From: AM-1111 sp046302135
Lineage (GTDB): Bacteria; Bacteroidota; Bacteroidia; B-17B0; Aurantibacillaceae
Assembly (NCBI GenBank): GCA_046302135.1
Contig: JBKCIQ010000083.1
Coordinates: 1 to 6,753, forward strand
Length of the DNA: 6,753 nt
Direction: 5' to 3'
The position numbers and the translations under genes were made by a program. Below the pieces are notes generated by a model. It saw only the letters and a program-made list of their open reading frames with translations. It made no database searches and was not told the origin of the DNA. Each line of letters starts with the position of its first letter. The first letter of the stretch is position 1. Shown piece by piece: positions 5,334 to 6,753 of this stretch.

Positions 5334-6753
5334 TTAATTGTTGAATGTCCAGGTACTTCCTTCTTTTCCATCTTTAATTTGAATTCCGTGTTGAGTCAAA
5401 TGATTGCGAATGCTGTCTGAAGTTGCAAAATCTTTTTTCACCTTTGCCTCTTGACGCATCTGAAGAATGAATTGCATTACTTCATCTAAAACTTTAAGGT
5501 GCTTACCACTTTCTTCTTCCGGTTTCAATCCCAAAACATCAATCACCATTTGTTGCATCAAATCCTTGAGCAATTCGATGTCAATTGATGTCAATGACTC
5601 TTTTTTATCGTTAACTGAGTTGATGATTCTTACTGCGTCAAATAACTGAGCAATTAGAACCGGTGTATTGAAATCATCATTCATAGCGGCATAGCAAGAA
5701 TCTTTCAATTTAGAAATATCAACGCTGCTTTTGTCTGATGCGATTAATTTTTCCATTGTCTTCATGCTTTCCATCAGTCGATGAAAACCCTTCTCTGCCG
5801 CTTCCATTGCTTCATTGGAAAAATCCAGTGTACTGCTGTAATGCGTCATCAACATAAAGAATCGTACGCACATTGGTGTAAAACCTTTTTTTAACAGTGG
5901 ATGATTACCGGTGAACAACTCATGAGGTAAAAAGGAATTGCCAAATGATTTACTCATTTTCTGTCCGTTTACCGTTAGCATGTTGGTGTGTATCCAGTAA
6001 TTCGCCGGACTCTTTCCGCAAAAACCTACATTCTGTGCAATCTCGTTGGTGTGATGTGTTGGAATTAAATCCATACCGCCTCCGTGAATATCAAAACGTT
6101 CTCCTAGATACTTGGTACTCATCGCGGAGCATTCAATGTGCCAGCCCGGAAAACCCATTCCCCAGGGCGAAGGCCACTGCATCAAGTGCTCAGGTTTTGC
6201 TTTTATCCAAAGTGCAAAATCTAATCTGCCTTTTTTCTCCTCCTGCCCTCCGAGATCTCTTGTGTTTTCTAAAAGATCATCTAGGTTTCTTCCGCTCAAC
6301 TGGCCATAATGATTTTCCTTAACGTATTTTTCTACATCAAAATACACAGTTCCGTTCACCTCATAGGCTAAACCTCTTTCAATGATTTTCTTAGTCATCT
6401 CAATTTGTTCAACTATATGACCTGTTGCTGTTGGTTCAATTGAAGGAGGAAGTACATTAAATTCTTTCATCACGTCACGAAACCCCACTGTGTACTTCTG
6501 AACAATTTCCATGGGTTCTAATTGAGAAAGTTTAGCTTTCTTCGAAATTTTATCTTCACCGAAATCAGCATCGCTTTCCAAATGGCCTGCGTCGGTTATG
6601 TTTCGTACATAACGAACTTTATACCCTAAGTGAATAAGGTATCGGTAAATGATATCGAATGAAATAAAAGTTCTGCAATTTCCTAAATGTACATCTGAAT
6701 AAACCGTTGGGCCACAAACATACAAACCGACATGCGGTGCGTTAATAGCTTTA
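5334..6753 (-). CDS. cysS: Cysteinyl-tRNA synthetase, CysS (N-terminus outside window)
   Basis: 472 residues are visible up to TAA at 5336-5334. The frame stays open to the right edge and continues upstream through KAINAPHVG before LYVCGPTVY; that motif is internal in CysRS, so about 20 N-terminal residues are missing. The enzyme charges tRNA-Cys in the cytoplasm. Visible are the class I HIGH-like motif as HLGN (6689-6678), KMSKS at 5960-5946, and the zinc ligands Cys in YVCG, Cys in GWHIECS, and His and Glu in HHTNE. GWHIECSAMS and FDIHGGGMDL are characteristic of CysRS. The C-terminal helical, DALR-like anticodon-binding part follows (about 5820-5450). TTG at 6725 would be a false start. 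It is the upstream visible gene of an operon with the M28 lipoprotein and lptB; the promoter lies outside. Confidence 0.95.
   Translation of the reverse strand, partial: KAINAPHVGLYVCGPTVYSDVHLGNCRTFISFDIIYRYLIHLGYKVRYVRNITDAGHLESDADFGEDKISKKAKLSQLEPMEIVQKYTVGFRDVMKEFNVLPPSIEPTATGHIVEQIEMTKKIIERGLAYEVNGTVYFDVEKYVKENHYGQLSGRNLDDLLENTRDLGGQEEKKGRLDFALWIKAKPEHLMQWPSPWGMGFPGWHIECSAMSTKYLGERFDIHGGGMDLIPTHHTNEIAQNVGFCGKSPANYWIHTNMLTVNGQKMSKSFGNSFLPHELFTGNHPLLKKGFTPMCVRFFMLMTHYSSTLDFSNEAMEAAEKGFHRLMESMKTMEKLIASDKSSVDISKLKDSCYAAMNDDFNTPVLIAQLFDAVRIINSVNDKKESLTSIDIELLKDLMQQMVIDVLGLKPEEESGKHLKVLDEVMQFILQMRQEAKVKKDFATSDSIRNHLTQHGIQIKDGKEGSTWTFNN

Noticed and set aside
5467..6322. Plus-strand open frames within cysS (5467-5649, 5945-6322, 6112-6309)
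   Set aside because: They are antisense to highly conserved CysRS motifs (KMSKS, GWHIECS, HHTNE) and show no independent coding signal.
6678..6689. HLGN instead of HIGH in CysRS as a damaged active site
   Set aside because: From memory HLGN is usual for Bacteroidota CysRS, and all other catalytic and zinc motifs are intact.
6723..6725. TTG as the start codon of cysS
   Set aside because: The codon is the Leu of LYVCGPTVY, which is internal in CysRS; the frame continues upstream to the window edge.

Overview
The window looks like chromosomal DNA from a member of the Bacteroidota, most likely a Flavobacteriales-type organism. The evidence is the AT-rich spacers without Shine-Dalgarno sequences, signal peptides cut before Gln, lipoproteins with a short lipobox, SprB-type adhesin repeats, a CysRS with an HLGN signature and Bacteroidota-style LptB and glutaminyl-cyclase/M28 proteins. 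The lineage call is inference from protein style; there is no rRNA here.

Layout from right to left, which is the direction of most transcription. A minus-strand operon enters from the right edge: cysS (cysteinyl-tRNA synthetase, 5' end cut by the window, 5334-6753), then 12 bases, then a glutaminyl-cyclase-like M28 lipoprotein (4305-5321), then 3 bases, then lptB (LPS-export ATPase, 3567-4301). lptB is forced to use a TTG start because an in-frame stop lies one codon upstream. A hairpin over the lptB stop codon (3556-3594) is a plausible end of this transcript.

Facing it on the plus strand is a small lipoprotein (2891-3553) with a Lys/Asn-rich linker and a C-terminal hydrophobic region resembling Pmp3/YqaE proteolipids. 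Its 5' side shares a 201-base AT-rich divergent control region (2690-2890) with a second minus-strand unit. That unit holds a small secreted protein with EKDAW-type repeats (2219-2689) and, 6 bases later, a very large secreted protein (2212 to beyond base 1). The large protein is built from duplicated Cys-rich beta domains, a PPC-like domain and SprB repeats. Its first 737 residues are visible and its C-terminus is outside the window.

Except for cysS, every gene encodes an envelope or exported protein: LPS transport, a lipid-anchored M28 enzyme, a membrane lipoprotein and two exported proteins. I see no phage, transposon, CRISPR, RNA gene or defence system. The least explained parts are the EKDAW-repeat protein coupled to the adhesin-like gene and the lipoprotein/Pmp3-like architecture with A-tracts next to its membrane domain. 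I do not see clear evidence for a dramatic new system.
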